Positions 1 to 10,375 of a stretch of 64,000 nucleotides of DNA are shown piece after piece; the stretch's first letter is position 1; each line of letters opens with the position of its first letter. The notes below the pieces were generated by a model. That model had not been told where the DNA came from and made no database searches. It was given only the letters and a program-made list of their open reading frames with translations. A program made the translations under genes and the position numbers. The stretch covers positions 278,879-342,878 of the forward strand of contig KN832570.1 in the NCBI GenBank assembly GCA_000827205.1, read 5' to 3'. This stretch comes from Plicaturopsis crispa FD-325 SS-3 (Eukaryota; Basidiomycota; Agaricomycetes; Amylocorticiales; Amylocorticiaceae).

Positions 1-1197
1 GAAGCGTCACGACGACCCTTACGAGATTGCATAAGATTGGATGACCCACCAGATGACGTTGTATAAACTCTCCACAAAAGCGTTCGCCCCGGTCCCGCTG
101 CCCTCCCACATTTCAGACCACCGCAGATTGTGCGATACCTCGTACCCATCTCTCACAGCAAACCCAGGGACCCCGGCCAGATGAAATACGCCAAAGACAG
201 CGATAGTGAGAAGTACGAGCAGCTTGAAGAACCCAAGACCGTTTTGGAGACGAAGGCCAGCGGTTAGGAATGTGCCGTGAAGGATGAAGACGAAGGTCAG
301 GCATGCAACGGCGATGAAGCGAGCATTCCATTGGCTCGGAGTGATGTCCAGGGCGTGCAGTACGTCTGTCGACTCAGTCAGTAGATCGCGCCAATGTGTG
401 AAGGGAATGGAACGTACATTCCCCAAAAACGATACTATTCGCTGACGATGAGCCCTACAGTGATTATCGGAAAATAAGACCTGGTGATGACATTCACAAA
501 AAGACGCGTTACTTACGATGAGCATCGAGTATGTGGCGTAAATGCATGTGGCGAGAAACTTCGGTCTGCGATATATGTACTCAAGATAGTTCTTCTCCCC
601 GCCGCTCCGCGGAAGTCCCTTTCAACGGGTAGGATACATGTTTAAATTCTGTTTTGGTTGTCAAATAATTACGACATTACTCACCGTGCCGAGCTCAATG
701 AATACAGACGTTCCCGCAGCAGCAACTACCGCACCAAGGAGCCACATGAGCATTGCGACGCCTACACTGCCGGAGCTGCGTAAAATCACGCTCGGTGTCG
801 CAAATATCCTGCAACACGATGATGATGAATTCCCGGAAACTTTCGAGCGACTCGAGCTGGTTTCCTACCCAGTTCCGATTACTCGGTTGAATATCAGGAA
901 GCTGGCGCTGGCGATCCCTACACGCCCCGCTGAGTAAAGCAACTGTCTTTCCGGGAAGTGGTAGACGCACCAAGTTGTCGCTTCGCATGGGGTACATCGT
1001 CGAACGACTCGCCATTCTCTGAACACGGATACCATCGAATCAGTCATCGCGGTATACGAATATGTCGGACGAGGATGCTTACCGTCGCCGTCGTCCCGAT
1101 GCAATGCAACGCCCTCCGCCGGGTCCTTTGGCGTAAGCAAAGGTTCTAGCAACGGGTCGCTTTCACGGTCCGTTTGTCCTGCGACATCCAAAGGCAT
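1..1197 (-). CDS. Methionine-permease-like amino acid transporter, APC family (5' part, runs off the left edge)
   Basis: A plasma-membrane amino acid permease resembling fungal high-affinity methionine permeases (MUP1 group). Coding starts at the ATG at 1197-1195. Exon 1 (1083-1197) encodes a hydrophilic tail. Later exons encode GIASASFLIFNRVIGTG, then IFATPSVILRSSGSVG (the glycine-rich TM1 substrate region), a TM2 with AGTSVFIELG, the loop GLPRSGGEKNYLEYIYRRP, a short SANSIVFGE exon, and several hydrophobic helices down to position 19. Introns with GT-AG ends separate these blocks and the reading phase is kept where checked. The order of motifs is that of the family. The C-terminal half lies outside the window. 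The assignment to the methionine branch rather than another APC permease is inference. Confidence 0.85.
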
Positions 1198-1748
1198 TTA
1201 GAGAGCTGTATGGGGGCGAATCTAGTGTAGATTTAACGAGCGAGTAGTTCAGCGTGTCTGCGTTTCCATCTATGGGGGTATCGGATGGTCTCCAACGGTA
1301 GTACGGTGCCGAGCTGTGTTTGACGCTTCCCAAGCAGGAGGACTGGGTGTGCACGCTGCCATTATTATATCGTGGTGATAGCGAGCTAGCATGGCGCAAT
1401 CGCTGCCAGATTGTGGCGTGCAAGTCTCGATCCGACGCGCAAATAGCCCCTGTCCGTGACAGGCAGGCTGTATTCGCCTCTTACTCGGGCATCGGGAATT
1501 TGGAAGCAAAGAACCGCGAGATATGTACACTTACGCCTCTCAACGATCTCAACAGTGCCAAAATGGTGAAACAAGAATGCGCGTACGGGATTGACGGTGA
1601 AGTGTCAAGGACGACCCTCAGAAATTCCCGACAACGCATGCGCATGGGCAAATTTTGAGCAGAAACGAATGAACAATGGGTATAGAGTACATACTCACCG
1701 AGTTTGTAAGGAGTCCCGTACATACATGATCCAGCCTCGAAATATGTC
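1198..1748. other. Intergenic, 551 bp
   Basis: Separates the start of the permease gene from the 3' end of F-box gene 1. No convincing coding exon, RNA gene or repeat was seen. It should hold the permease promoter, but no clear TATA box stands out. Confidence 0.5.
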
Positions 1749-3119
1749 TCAAACATCAGGAAGCAATTCCTCAAATTGTACATGGTCTTTCAGCCCCCGG
1801 ATGACGTCCTCGCCAGGCAAGACTCTCAAGTCCATCAAGAGCTTCTGGAGAGGGCGACCAGCGGCGCTACGCGACGCGACGAAATGCGAGGGATCGTAAG
1901 GCTGGATATGATAGCGCGCTTTGATAGCGATAGATTGTAGCATCGGCCAAGGATCCCCACTGTCCCCTGCAGCAGGCTGGAGCCAAGTCTCCAAGACCGA
2001 GCAACAGTCGTTGTGCGGATTGGTATAGAGAACGACGTGCTTGACGCCGGGAAAAGCGCGTACGAGCTTAGACGTAGCGGGCACATGCTCGAGCGTCAAG
2101 CTGTGGAGGCACGGGAAACGGGGCGACGAGCCGGAATGAAGCCACGCCTCAAAAGGCTCGACTTGTGCATCGTCGACGTAGCTCAGGATCAGCGCCTCGA
2201 GACGCGGGGTCTGGATCGCGGAGAAGAGGACCGGCAGACTGTCGGGTTCGTCGTTGGACATCGCCCAGCCGATTTCCAGCGTGGTGAGCGATGGCATATT
2301 GACGGGCGCGTCGCGCCGGTCCTCGAAGCTTCCAAATTGCCCAAAGACGAGTGTCTGCAGAGACGGCAAGTGCGCCAAAGCATCTTGGATGACGCCGAGC
2401 GTGCCTCCTTCGATGATGCGCAGCACGGTGAGACTCGTGAATGATATGTGGACCTCAGACAACAAGCCACCGGAGACTATCAGCGACGACAACACGGGAG
2501 CACCATCTGCGAGTATGGTCCTCGACAGGTTTCGGCCCACCGATGCAGTCAGAGACAGACTGCGCAGCGCGGGTGCGCACAGGTCGGCCAGGCGGAGCAA
2601 TGCACGCGAGTACCCGTCGCCAAGATTGCTATCCCCGAACGACGACCAGCGATCAACGTGGGCGACGAGCGCCTGGAAGAAGGCGTCCGACTCGTCACCA
2701 CATATGATGTGCAGAGGATATGTGCGCGATCGCTCGAGATGAGCCTCGAGAAGACCGAGTGGATAGCCCTTTGTGCGTTGTCCCCGCCAAATGCAAGCCC
2801 AAAGCGAGGAATCGTGGAGAGTCACTTGGCGCCAGCGCTGTGAGACGTGGGAAGCGAGCACATGCGAGGGCAGAGACTCCAGCGTGTAGGTCGGGTCGCC
2901 GTAGGCGAATACGCGTGGAAGGATTTCGTCTGGCAATCGCGACACATACGTCCTGCGGTTGATAAGGTTCCCGGCACGGGATATTACTGATCCTCGAGTG
3001 TGTTGTACCTCTCCCAGTTGTTTTAAGAGGTACTCCTCGATGGTCTCCAGTTTCTTGGCCTCACTGTGGAGGCTCGCAACGACGGCCTCGTCATCACTGT
3101 ATGCGTCGGCTTGATCCAT
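1749..3119 (-). CDS. F-box protein 1 with LRR-like C-terminal region
   Basis: Intronless reading frame of 456 residues. F-box proteins recruit substrates to SCF ubiquitin ligases through Skp1; the substrate here is unknown. The start is set at the ATG at 3119 (MDQADAYSDDE) because the duplicate at 9609 starts at the same residue. Residues of roughly 15-60 form a charged helix (coiled-coil-like), followed by the F-box LPDEILPRVFAYG and the conserved HVSQRWRQVTLHDSSLWACI segment. The rest is leucine-rich strand/helix repeats typical of basidiomycete F-box proteins. It is the most diverged of three paralogs in the first 12 kb, and no disruption was seen. Fast-evolving F-box families of this kind are common in Agaricomycetes, so the family call is firm and the role is not. 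Confidence 0.85.
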   Translation of the reverse strand: MDQADAYSDDEAVVASLHSEAKKLETIEEYLLKQLGEVQHTRGSVISRAGNLINRRTYVSRLPDEILPRVFAYGDPTYTLESLPSHVLASHVSQRWRQVTLHDSSLWACIWRGQRTKGYPLGLLEAHLERSRTYPLHIICGDESDAFFQALVAHVDRWSSFGDSNLGDGYSRALLRLADLCAPALRSLSLTASVGRNLSRTILADGAPVLSSLIVSGGLLSEVHISFTSLTVLRIIEGGTLGVIQDALAHLPSLQTLVFGQFGSFEDRRDAPVNMPSLTTLEIGWAMSNDEPDSLPVLFSAIQTPRLEALILSYVDDAQVEPFEAWLHSGSSPRFPCLHSLTLEHVPATSKLVRAFPGVKHVVLYTNPHNDCCSVLETWLQPAAGDSGDPWPMLQSIAIKARYHIQPYDPSHFVASRSAAGRPLQKLLMDLRVLPGEDVIRGLKDHVQFEELLPDV

Positions 3120-4092
3120 GGCTTTTCTACATAGAGTATAAACTGTTGAATGAGCTGAACGTGTCATTGTGACTTACCCAAAACCTTTGGTTATCCGGTC
3201 AACGGTCTCGGGTGATATATGGACGTGACGCGTCCGGGGTCCTGCCAGCAGACTCGAGATTTAGACGTGTAGCGACAGTCTTCTCAGCTGAATTTTCGAT
3301 CGACGGCTACACAGAGCAATCTAGTATATCCTTCGTACTCGGTGTCCTGAAGTGTCGAAATTGAGTACCGACCATCCTACAGGCTGCAGGCAGATGACGA
3401 TATGTTTGCACAAACTATACACTTACTAACTCTAGAGACAAGTATAAGATGCCGAGATTGTCACAGCTTGAAGCACAGTCGAGTTAGAGCCGTTGCCAAT
3501 TGCAAGGAGATGATGTCGACGAAGATAAGTTCAACGCCAGGATTTGGCGTTGAGTCGAATGAGATGCCCATGGCAAACAGACGCAAACACGAGGCTTGAA
3601 CGCGAAGCGTCAGGCCGACGCGGTCTGGACGCGGTCACCATGATGGCGTGCAGACCGACGTCGACTATCAACTGCAACTTCAAAGCTTCAACGATGGCTG
3701 AGGCCGACTCGGACGTTGGCGCTTCGCCTGTAATGTTCGCGCTGATGGGCATGTCTTTATCCTGTATATATGATGACCCGAGGAATTCTGGAGGCCTGTA
3801 TTTTTGTACATGTCTCGTAGCCCCATAGAGTTATCGCGACAGAATGGTTTGGCGCGAAGGTAAGGTTCCGTGGGCGTTAAACGATTTCATGTGACTGATT
3901 CGAGTTTAGATCTTCATAGGATTGCTAGCGTCGCGCAAGCCGAACGCGCTCCTAACCTCGTGTGCGCAAGCCGTAATACTTATGCGGGCCAGTCATGTCG
4001 ATAACGGCCGTGGCCTTGGTGGGCGCGAGCACGGCGTGAGGTAATTATCCATGCGCACAGGACATGAACAGCTGCAGCTACAGGGTTGGACT
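3120..4092. other. Intergenic with a decayed copy of the F-box 5' flank
   Basis: The stretch near 3540-3600 resembles the conserved segment upstream of the other two F-box genes (near 9780-9830 and 11880-11930): it shares the words gcgttgagtcgaat and aaacag. The three F-box genes were therefore duplicated together with their upstream DNA. At 3831-3880 there is a segment (gacagaatggtttggcgcg) also found upstream of P450 gene 4 near 52926. No coding exon is supported. Confidence 0.5.
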
Positions 4093-4137
4093 CCTCGAAC
4101 ATGGTCCAACATGGCTTCCGAGTCTGATGGTGGCGCG
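4093..4137 (+). promoter_or_regulatory. Conserved P450 promoter box, copy 1
   Basis: Shares the words TCGAACATG and CGAGTCTGATGGTGGCGCGG with boxes upstream of P450 genes 3, 4 and 5. It lies about 157-200 bp before the ATG at 4294. Conservation between otherwise diverged upstream regions suggests a regulatory site; the binding factor is unknown. Confidence 0.6.
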
Positions 4138-4218
4138 GCGCTATCATCGTTCACGATGCCTGCGTTCTCGGGACGCGACGATTCCAATCGACGCTATCTA
4201 ATCGTCCTGCACCAATGC

Positions 4219-4226
4219 GTATAAGT
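4219..4226 (+). promoter_or_regulatory. Possible TATA-like element of P450 gene 1
   Basis: GTATAAGT lies 68-75 bp upstream of the start codon, a plausible distance for a core promoter with a short leader. This rests on sequence similarity only. Confidence 0.35.
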
Positions 4227-4293
4227 GCATTTCACGCAGCCATTCCTGTCCTGGATGGTCCTCCGCCTCCAGGACTTCTCCATGCCCACTGTC

Positions 4294-6508
4294 ATGTTGG
4301 ACCTCAAACTCCTCGCGAGCTCCTCGGCAGGACTTCTCCTCGTATACTGGTACCTGCGGCGAACGGTTCGATCGCCATACGCGTCGCTGCCCTTACCGCC
4401 CGGCCCCAAGCCTCTCCCTATTATTGGGAACCTCCTCCAGATCCCTACGCGCCATGAGGCACAGGTGTACCAGCAGTGGGGGCGCGATCTCAGTACGCAT
4501 TTTTCGTGGGAGGACGTATAGGCATTGCTAATAGATGGCTTGTAGATTCGGACATACTATACCTCAACTTGGCTGGGGTGTCGATCGTCGTAATCAATTC
4601 CGCTGAGATTGCGAACGAGCTTTTGGAGCGGAGGTCTTCAATTTATTCTAGCAGGTAAGTATCGTGATACTATGGCTCCCTCTTTTCCCACTGAATGATC
4701 ACGCTAGGCCAGACTCTGTTATGTGTACGGAACTGTAGGTCCGCAACAACGCCTTCACCGAAATATGCTCACTACCTTAATGAAGGATGGGATTCGACGA
4801 CCTCGTCCCCCTCGTCCCCTACGGAGACACCTGGCGAGCAATGCGCCGCTTCCTGCACCGCGAATTCCACCCACAGGCGTCTCTTCAATACAGACCGTTC
4901 CAGATCGAAGCCACCCACGATTTCCTTCGGCGGCTCTTAGAATCCCCAGACAACTTCTCTACCCATATCACCCAGTGAGTCAAATGTTTGATCGCCATTG
5001 TATCTTCCTTTGTGCATTTTCATGGTCTTATGGTGGTGCAGTATGTCAGGAAAGGCGATAATGGACATCACATATGCGATCAAAGTCGAGCCGTATGATG
5101 ATCCGCGTATACGCACGGCGTCGCTCGCGGTGGAGGCGGTTGCCGAGGCGTCGTGCCCCGGTGCATTCTGGGTGGACACCTTTTCCTTCCGTGCGTGCAA
5201 TTCTCTTCACTACCGGTTACATGGGCGCCTTGCATATGCCATGGACTGATGTGAGCGCAGTGAAATACGTGCCGGAGTGGATGCCGGGGGCGGGGTTCCA
5301 GCGCAAGGCGCGGGAGTGGCATGCCGTCGCGGACGATATGTACAACAAGCCTTACGATACTGCGAAGCAGCTTCTCGTGCGTTTTTGCCCCGCGTCCAGC
5401 ACCCCTCGGACTGATTGAAATCGGCGTGTAGGCAAGTGGTACCTCGGCTCCGTCGTTCGTCTCTAGATGCCTCGAAGGTCTGAATGGCACCCAGTCCGAC
5501 AGCGATGTGCAGGAGAACCTGATCAAGAAGACCGCGGGCACTTTGTATGCAGGTAGGTAATTGCTGCTTCCGCACGAATGACCCCCGTTGGTTGATTCTA
5601 TGCGCCTCTGTAAGCTGGGACCGACACCGTACGCCATTGCCATGTTATCCTACATTGCGTCCCGATATCTCACGCAGGACTCTAGACATCCTCCACTGTC
5701 AAAACCTTCCTCCTCGCCATGCTGCTCAATCCCGACATGCAGGCCAAGGCTCAGAAAGAGCTCGACGAGGTCGTTGGGCATGGGAACCTCCCTGACTTTA
5801 GCCACCAGGACTCGTTGCCGTATGTTAACGCAATAGTAAAGGAGTCGCTCAGGTGGAGGCCCGTTACGCCCCAGGGTACATCGAGTATCCGATTTGACGT
5901 GGAATTATCGCTGATTTTTCGTCGTTTTGTGGAACAGGTATTGCACACGTCGTGACGACCGAGGATATGTTCGACGGCTACCGCATTCCAGCAGGCTCGG
6001 TAGTGATCCCGAACCAGTGGTGCGCGACTCAACAACTACCCGCCCGACGTTTCCCATTCCTCCAAGCTAATATTTGTGTACTGCAGGGCCATGCTTCACA
6101 ACGAAACCACATACCCAAACCCCTCAAGGTTCAATCCCGAGCGGTTCCTAGACTCCGCAGGCCGCCTCGACCCGTCCGTCAAAGACCCCGCGCTCGCAGC
6201 ATTCGGCTTCGGGCGGCGCATCTGTCCCGGCCGCTTCCTCGCGCTGTCCTCGATTTACATCGATATCGCATGTGTGCTCGCGACGTTCAACATCGCGAAG
6301 GCTGTAGATGCGGACGGTGTGCCTATTACGCCCCCGGGTGATTATACGCCGAACGGGATCGTCGTGTGAGTCCCTTTTCCTATGCCATGCGATTCCGCGA
6401 ACGTGAACATGTTATTTATGTGGTTGTAGCTCTCCGTTGGATTTCAAGGCATCGATTACACCGCGCTCGAAGGCTACGAGAGCTGCTATACTTGCTCAGA
6501 GCACTTGA
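4294..6508 (+). CDS. Cytochrome P450 monooxygenase 1 (CYP64/O-methylsterigmatocystin-oxidoreductase-like)
   Basis: Twelve exons: 4294-4492, 4546-4654, 4708-4734, 4786-4974, 5042-5190, 5261-5376, 5432-5552, 5615-5628, 5686-5875, 5938-6019, 6087-6365, 6430-6508. They join in phase to 517 residues, normal for a microsomal class II P450. An N-terminal membrane anchor (LLASSSAGLLLVYWYL) is followed by the proline hinge LPLPPGPKPLPIIGN. The I-helix AGTDTT is completed by a 14-nt exon. ESLRW is the ExxR motif, FNPERF the PERF motif, and FGFGRRICPGR the heme loop with the cysteine ligand. Such enzymes oxidise lipophilic substrates using NADPH-P450 reductase at the ER. The substrate is unknown. The start MLDLK matches its paralogs at 53417 and 62042. 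No break was found. Confidence 0.92.
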
Positions 6509-7100
6509 GGCGGAATGATGGTCGACGAGAGGTCGACGACATTGGGCGTACTTACGACTTTTACGATTTACACGGCTGTCTAGTTAGGCACCCGTGAATA
6601 TGACACTTTCGAAGAGAGATTGCAGGCTCTGGGTCAGCCGCGCTGCTGGGCTCGAGGTGGTTTTGGCGGTCGATCCTGAGTTGGTAAAATCGTGTGTTTC
6701 CCTCTGGGATAGCCCTATATGTAGCTGAGTATATCGCGTTCAGCTTGCTCTGTGGGAGCGGTGGCAAGGTGGCCCGCTGTACCTGACATGTTGGTGCAAA
6801 GTCCACCACGCTTGCACCACGCGATTGCCGAGCCCAACAGTTGCCATATATAGTAATTTTGCACTGTGTGTGGATTGTCCTTGTTTGTGGCGGTGGGTCC
6901 ACCAATCCAATCCAATCCAATTTGCAAAAACTCCGCAAAGCAATCGTCAATTGCGACGACGACGGCGGGCGTATATAACTGAGAGCGCAAAACTTACGGT
7001 GAGCACAACATCCGCCCACTTCACATTCTCAACTGAAGTTCATCGCATTTGCTATCCGCCAACGACAACAATCCTCTCTACCAACGCCTATCACATTACA
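6509..7100. promoter_or_regulatory. Intergenic and promoter of the small membrane protein gene
   Basis: No coding exon is supported between P450 gene 1 and the next ATG. A TATA-like GTATATAACT lies at 6971-6980, about 120-130 bp before the ATG at 7101, preceded by the short repeat ccaatccaatccaatccaat at 6901-6920. Confidence 0.45.
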
Positions 7101-7700
7101 ATGTCGTTCGCCAGCACCTCCTCCAACATTACCACCGTCGTCGGTACCTGCCACCCAGCTGCAGCCTCGTCTAACGCGCAAGCCAACACTATCACAGGCA
7201 CCCGCGCCCCTCTCCCACCCAACTACCCCATCGCAATCCAGAGCCCCACCAGCGCGCGCACGCGCCCGCCTTCCCCGCAATCCACCGATCCCATCGACGA
7301 CTTCTTCGGGTCCACCACCACCCACGGCTCGCGCCATGACGCGCGCCTCTCTATCACCGCGCCCCCCTCGTACGCCGAGGGCGGCCCCGCACTGCCCACG
7401 TACACCGAGTCCGAATCTACGCGCGGCACGCCGCCGAAGACGCTCGCGCGCGTGCTGTTCTTGTATGGGTTCCTATTCCCGCCGTTCTGGGTGCTCGGCG
7501 CGATCATCCTGTGCTCGCCGCTGCGTGCGCCCGAGCCCTCGCCGGAGTCCGGGGAGAAGCCGCTCGCGGACGCGTATGTACAGATTGTGCGCACGGAGGA
7601 GTGCAGGTGGGCGCGGCGGTGCGTCGCCGCGCTTGCGGGCCTCACGCTCCTCATCGTCGCCATCGTCATCGCTTGCCTGGCTGTCCTTAAGTGGACGTAA
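7101..7700 (+). CDS. Small protein with two C-terminal membrane segments, unknown function
   Basis: Intronless frame of 199 residues starting MSFASTSSN. The first two thirds are low-complexity and rich in Ser, Thr and Pro, with PPSPQSTDPIDDFFGS and PPSYAEGGPALPTYTES; the PPSY motif is WW-domain-ligand-like. The C-terminal third has two hydrophobic stretches, VLFLYGFLFPPFWVLGAIIL and a final ALAGLTLLIVAIVIACLAVL, joined by a polar loop with EECRWARRC. This plan (disordered cytosolic tail plus hairpin membrane anchor) recurs in basidiomycete hypothetical proteins, but I know no assigned function. A broken fragment of the same coding sequence lies at 9836-9996. Confidence 0.75.
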   Translation: MSFASTSSNITTVVGTCHPAAASSNAQANTITGTRAPLPPNYPIAIQSPTSARTRPPSPQSTDPIDDFFGSTTTHGSRHDARLSITAPPSYAEGGPALPTYTESESTRGTPPKTLARVLFLYGFLFPPFWVLGAIILCSPLRAPEPSPESGEKPLADAYVQIVRTEECRWARRCVAALAGLTLLIVAIVIACLAVLKWT

Positions 7701-8241
7701 AATTCACCCTCACCCACCATCCCGCACCACACACATTCCATTATCCGGACTTGCAGTCCTCGAAAACCCACAACCAACAATATCGAAACCGCCGCTGCGC
7801 GTCATCCATTGCATGCTCCTCGAAGCACGTCGCCACACCCTCTTTCCCTGCTATGTCGCGTCTCACATTCACGTCTTTCCTTGGTCTCTTGCTCTCACCA
7901 TTCCAGTTTCTCTCATGCCAACTCCAATGTATCGATATGTGTCTCCTAGAACGCCAGCCGTTGTATCCTTATCTTATTCTTATGTTTCTTTTGCTATATC
8001 CTCACGTCAATGATGACTTTGTTCACGATTATCAACTGTGTGTGTGATTCCAGTGTGATCAGTCCCAAGAGTTTGAGCTCAACTCAAGCTGAAGAGTCGA
8101 AGCCATCGTCGTGCGGTATCGCTTATGCCTGTTTCTTCAGATACTTTGTATATGATTAGAACATTTGAGTAACTGCACGAAGATATCTACGTCCGCAATC
8201 CAAACGTCCGTGCATCATTCCTTGTCGTCGACTTACCTCTC
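7701..8241. other. Intergenic, 541 bp
   Basis: Region between the 3' ends of two convergent genes. It probably holds 3' untranslated sequence of both, and no coding exon or repeat is supported. Confidence 0.45.
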
Positions 8242-9609
8242 TCAATCCTCGGGAACAAGTTTCTCGAACTGCACACGGCGCTTCAACCACCTGACGGTAT
8301 CCTCCTCAATCAAAATCCTCGCGTCCATCGAGACTTTCCACAGAGGCCGACCCGCGGCGATACGCGACGCGACGAGATTGGACGGATCACAAGACAGCCG
8401 ATGATACTGTGTCTTGATCGAAATAGATTTCAGCATCGGCCACGGATCCGCATCCTCACCCTCCCCAGAGATCGGCTCAAGCCAAGTCTCCAAGACCGAA
8501 CAACAGTCGGTGTAGGGATTGGCATAGACGACGACGTGCTCGACCCCGGGGAACGCGCGTATCAGCCGGGGCGTAGCGGGCACCTCCTGGAGCGTCAAGC
8601 TGCGCAAGCACGGGAAACGGCCAGGATGGAGCCACGCCTCCAAGGGCGCGACCTGCGCACTGTCGACGTGGCGCAGGACCAGCGCCTCGAGCCGCGGGGC
8701 GCGGATAGCGGAGAACAGAACCGGCAACTCGTCTGCACCGCACGACATCGCCCAGCCGATCTCCAGCGTCGTGAGCGAGGGCACATCGACGGGCCCCCCT
8801 TCGCGCCGGTCCGCGAAGCTCCCGAAATCGCCAAACTTAAGAGTCTGCAGCGCCGGCAGGCCCGCCAGCGCGTCCTGGATGACGCCTAGCGTGCCCCCCG
8901 CGATGATGTGCAGCACCGTGAGGCTCGCAAACGAGATGCGCACGTGGGCGAGCATGGCCCCGGCGATCGTCAGCGATTCCAAGGCAGGCGCGCCGCCTGC
9001 TAGTATCGTGTCCGGCATGCCGGGCGCCACGGCAACCCACAGCGAGAGGCTGCGCAGAACCGGGACGCACAAACCGGCCAGGCGGTGCAGCACGCGCGAG
9101 TGCACGACGTCGAGCTCGGTATCCTCGAACGACGCCCAGCGGTGCGCGTGCGCGGCGAGCGCGGTGAAGGCGGCGTCGGACTCGTCACCGCAGTTTATGT
9201 GCAGGGGGAGGGTAACCGAGCGCGTGAGGTGCGCGTGGAGGAGGCCGAGGGGGTATCCGGGCGTGCGTGGTTGGCGCGCGATGTGGGTCCAGAGGGAGGG
9301 GTCGTGCAGGATCAAGTGGCGCCAGCGCTGCGAGACGTGGGAGGCGAGGACGTGGGAGGGGAGGGAGTCCTTTGTGTAGGTGGGGTCGCCGTAGCCGAAT
9401 ATTTGTCCGAGGATCTCGTCGGGAAGTCGCAAGATGGGCGTTCTGCGGTTGAGGAGGCTTCCGATACGAGATCTTACGGATCCTAGGGCGTATTGTACCT
9501 CTCGCAGGCGTTTCAAGAGGCCGTCCTCTATGGCTTCCAGTTCCTTCGCTTCATTCTGAAGGCTCGCGATAACGACATCGTCATTGGTATATGTATCTGA
9601 TTGGTCCAT
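8242..9609 (-). CDS. F-box protein 2
   Basis: Intronless 455-residue frame from the ATG at 9609 (MDQSDTYTNDD). An N-terminal charged helix precedes the F-box LRLPDEILGQIFGYG and the HVSQRWRHLILHDPSLWTHI segment. A long leucine-rich region ends FEKLVPED. Like its paralogs it probably acts as a substrate adaptor for an SCF ubiquitin ligase, with target unknown. It is nearly identical over its full length to F-box protein 3 and clearly related to F-box protein 1. Its coding sequence is GC-rich at third positions. Confidence 0.87.
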   Translation of the reverse strand: MDQSDTYTNDDVVIASLQNEAKELEAIEDGLLKRLREVQYALGSVRSRIGSLLNRRTPILRLPDEILGQIFGYGDPTYTKDSLPSHVLASHVSQRWRHLILHDPSLWTHIARQPRTPGYPLGLLHAHLTRSVTLPLHINCGDESDAAFTALAAHAHRWASFEDTELDVVHSRVLHRLAGLCVPVLRSLSLWVAVAPGMPDTILAGGAPALESLTIAGAMLAHVRISFASLTVLHIIAGGTLGVIQDALAGLPALQTLKFGDFGSFADRREGGPVDVPSLTTLEIGWAMSCGADELPVLFSAIRAPRLEALVLRHVDSAQVAPLEAWLHPGRFPCLRSLTLQEVPATPRLIRAFPGVEHVVVYANPYTDCCSVLETWLEPISGEGEDADPWPMLKSISIKTQYHRLSCDPSNLVASRIAAGRPLWKVSMDARILIEEDTVRWLKRRVQFEKLVPED

Positions 9610-9834
9610 GGCTTGTGTGCATAAGACATGAGGGATGAATGAGCAGAAGTCATCATGTTTCCCTGCACAAGACTCACTGTAGATATATTATTCAATCAAA
9701 ATCGTATTTAAGGACCCTCGGATCCTGACAGGATAGATTAAACAAAAGTTCACGGTTTCGAGCAAGTTGGGATCTGTTGAGATGGCGTTGAGTCGAATTA
9801 GATGGCGTCGGTAAACAGATACAAATACTGCGGC
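8242..9834. repeat. Segmental duplication unit A (F-box gene 2 plus 5' flank)
   Basis: The F-box gene and about 225 bp upstream are repeated at 10376-11935. The flank shares agatggcgttgagtcgaatt and gatggcgtcggtaaaca with unit B. Identity by eye is high in both coding and upstream sequence, indicating a recent tandem duplication. Confidence 0.8.
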
Positions 9835-9835
9835 C

Positions 9836-9996
9836 CGCCTTCCCCGCAGTCCACCGACCCCATCGACGACTTCTTCGGGTCCACGGCTCGCGCCACGACG
9901 CGCGCCTCTCCAATACCGTGCCCCCCTCGTACGCTGAGGGCGGGCCCGCGCTGCCCACATACACCGAGTCGGAGTCGGCACGCCGCACCCCGCCGG
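9836..9996 (+). pseudogene. Fragment of the 7101-7700 gene
   Basis: About 160 bp match the middle of the small membrane protein gene (its positions near 7265-7440, PPSPQSTDPIDDFFGS onward). Relative to the parent, a short stretch is missing after the FFGST codons, and the frame then leaves the parental one. It has no start codon of its own and neither membrane segment. It sits exactly where F-box duplication unit A ends, so it is probably a by-product of the rearrangement that copied the F-box genes. Confidence 0.8.
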
Positions 9997-10375
9997 ATCA
10001 ATTGTGAGTCATTTTATGCTGAAGCGTGAAGGGTCTGCACATGGGTAAGTATCTACGTCCGTAGTCCAAATTGATGTACGTATGCTCCCTTCCTCCTCGA
10101 CGATTCACCTGGTCCCATGGGACCAAAAATCTCGACGCCTAAGCTGCGCCCGAGCGGCAACTCGGACGTATCCACGACTCCGTCGTGGCATAACACTTGG
10201 TCTTAATGTCCTGTGGGGAAGGGCCATGTTCGGCGCGCCTCTCGCAGCGGCCAGGATCCATGATCGGAGTGCACTGCTCCATATTTTAAATTTCTCTGTG
10301 ATTCATCATTCCGTTCAGATGATGATTTCTCTTCTACTACAAAAGGACGTACATGATCGAGCATCCAAATCTCCC
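9997..10375. other. Intergenic, 379 bp
   Basis: Lies between the gene fragment and the 3' end of F-box gene 3. No coding exon or repeat is supported here. Confidence 0.4.

Noticed and set aside
2013-2742. Plus-strand frames opposite F-box gene 1 (and the like opposite F-box genes 2 and 3)
   Set aside because: Antisense shadows of conserved F-box coding sequence. The same shadows recur in each paralog because the sense strand is conserved.
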